Source: an uncultured bacterium (GTDB lineage Bacteria; Desulfobacterota; Binatia; HRBIN30). Taken from it: DNA of 6,226 bases. The position numbers were made by a program, and so were the translations under genes. Shown piece after piece: positions 5,341 to 6,226 of this stretch. The stretch spans positions 1 to 6,226 of the forward strand of contig CALJUJ010000592.1 of NCBI GenBank assembly GCA_937975525.1, written 5' to 3'. The notes under the pieces are model-generated. The model had not been told where the DNA came from, ran no database searches, and saw only the letters and a program-made list of their open reading frames with translations. The stretch's first letter is position 1; each line of letters begins with the position of its first letter.

Positions 5341-5354
5341 GGGTATTCGAACCC
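5341..5354. repeat. Inverted repeat GGGTATTCGAACCC directly after nuoN
   Basis: GGGT and ACCC, extended to AGGGT/ACCCT, enclose ATTCGA four bases downstream of the nuoN stop. It matches the motif at 5259-5271 except for an inserted A. It could act as a weak 3'-end hairpin for the nuo transcript, but no T-tract follows, so I do not call it an intrinsic terminator. I considered a tRNA remnant and found no other cloverleaf parts. Confidence 0.4.
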
Positions 5355-5358
5355 TGCC

Positions 5359-6226
5359 TCAGATCAGGCCGGGGAACGATGCCTCCGCGATGTTGAGCAG
5401 GGCAGACGGCAGAACACCTACGGCCACCGTGGCCAAGCCAATCACCAAGAGCGCCAGCGCGACGGCCGGCCGGGCCGGCAACGGCTGCGACACGGTCGCG
5501 GCCTCGGTCATGTACATGCGCACGAGCACGCCGGCGTAGTAGTAGACCGAGACCACGCTGTTCAGCACGGCGATCACGGTCAGCCACACGAAGCCCGCAT
5601 CGACGGCGGCCCGGAACAAGTAGAGCTTGCCCACGAAGCCCGCGAGAGGCGGAATTCCCGCGAGCGAGAGCATGAAGATCACCATGGCGACGCCGAGCCA
5701 GGGGTGGCGAAGGCCGAGCCCGGCCAGGTCGTCGAGAGTCTCGATCGGCGCATCGCTCCGCCCTGCCGCCACGGCGACGGCGAACGCACCCAGCGTCATC
5801 ACCGCGTACACGGCGACGTAGAACAGCAGCGCGCTGCCTCCGGCTTCGCCACCGACGACGACTCCGATCAGCAGGTAGCCCGCATGGGCAATGCTCGAGT
5901 ACGCTAGCAGTCGTTTGAAGCTCGTCTGCACCACGGCGGTGCCGTTGCCGACGGTCATGGTCAACACCGCAAGCCCCCACAGCAGTCCTTGCCAGGGCGG
6001 AGTCGGGTCGGCGAAAACACCCAGGAAGACCCTGCCGAAGGCAGCAAAAGCAGCTGCTTTGACGGCAACCGCCATGAACGCGGTCACCGAGGTCGGCGCG
6101 CCTTCGTACACATCGGGGGTCCACAGATGAAACGGAACCACCGCGACCTTGAATCCGAAGCCGACGAGCAGCAGACCGAGCCCGGCCGCGAGCAGGGGGT
6201 CGGCCCGCACCGCCGTGCTCTGCGAG
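5359..6226 (-). CDS. nuoN: NADH-quinone oxidoreductase subunit N (5' end outside window)
   Basis: NuoN is one of three antiporter-like membrane subunits of respiratory complex I that couple quinone reduction to proton pumping. The visible 288 residues are the C-terminal part; E. coli NuoN has 485. They contain about eight hydrophobic helices and the family signature VGFGFKVAVVPFHLWTPDVY followed by EGAPTSVTAF. Conserved lysines stand in GFK (visible residue 26), AVKAAAF (56) and FVGKLYLF (200). The 30-residue spacing of the first two matches E. coli K217 and K247, and the third corresponds roughly to K395. The loop SFKRLLAYSSIAHAGY and the helix LAGIPPLAGFVGK are also typical. A GTG at 6208-6210 is internal, not the start, because homology continues upstream. 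The gene ends at TGA 5359-5361. nuoN is usually last in the nuo operon, and the unrelated DsbA-type gene next to it agrees with that. Confidence 0.96.
   Translation of the reverse strand, partial: SQSTAVRADPLLAAGLGLLLVGFGFKVAVVPFHLWTPDVYEGAPTSVTAFMAVAVKAAAFAAFGRVFLGVFADPTPPWQGLLWGLAVLTMTVGNGTAVVQTSFKRLLAYSSIAHAGYLLIGVVVGGEAGGSALLFYVAVYAVMTLGAFAVAVAAGRSDAPIETLDDLAGLGLRHPWLGVAMVIFMLSLAGIPPLAGFVGKLYLFRAAVDAGFVWLTVIAVLNSVVSVYYYAGVLVRMYMTEAATVSQPLPARPAVALALLVIGLATVAVGVLPSALLNIAEASFPGLI

Noticed and set aside
5236..5361. A degenerate tRNA in the nuoN-DsbA gap
   Set aside because: Only T-arm-like motifs are present. I could not find acceptor, D or anticodon arms at proper spacing on either strand.
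1..6226. CRISPR array, insertion sequence, toxin-antitoxin or other mobile or defence system
   Set aside because: There are no spaced direct repeats, transposase or integrase motifs, or target-site duplications. The window is filled by housekeeping genes.

Overview
This GC-rich window is an ordinary housekeeping segment of a bacterial chromosome, and every gene I can support lies on the minus strand. Read 5'->3' on that strand it holds: the 3' part of nuoN (respiratory complex I), a secreted thiol-disulfide protein with a DsbA-type CPFC fold, a tRNA-Val(GAC), and the translation cluster thrS, rpmI, rplT, pheS, pheT. pheT runs off the low-coordinate edge and nuoN off the high-coordinate edge. 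The gene order, the Cys-rich PheS variant, complex I and a signal-peptide-bearing DsbA-type protein suggest a Gram-negative lineage near the former Deltaproteobacteria or a similar uncultured phylum. That placement is inference and weak.

Layout from high to low coordinates: nuoN (5359-6226, start outside); a 123-base gap with a candidate promoter and two tRNA-T-arm-like palindromes; the DsbA-type gene (4390-5235) closed by a strong intrinsic terminator (4330-4367); a candidate promoter (4275-4303); tRNA-Val (4118-4192); a 108-base thrS leader with palindromes; thrS (2096-4009); a 115-base spacer; rpmI (1783-1980); rplT (1408-1767); pheS (336-1358); a 67-base spacer with a mini-ORF; pheT (1-268). 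From the terminator downstream, the tRNA and the aminoacyl-tRNA synthetase and ribosomal protein genes could form one transcription unit supplying charging enzymes (Thr, Phe) and two large-subunit proteins.

Three things depart from the expected. First, thrS has an in-frame TAA (2438-2440) right after the motif 3 arginine. Codons on both sides stay in the same frame, and near-invariant residues on either side of the stop are changed while the rest of the protein is well conserved. Second, infC (initiation factor IF-3), which normally sits between thrS and rpmI, is absent; only 115 bases lie there. Third, pheT has no usable ribosome binding site of its own but is preceded by a 19-codon ORF with a good one, and that ORF's stop overlaps the pheT start as ATGA. 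No mobile element, CRISPR array, defence system or other exotic system is visible.
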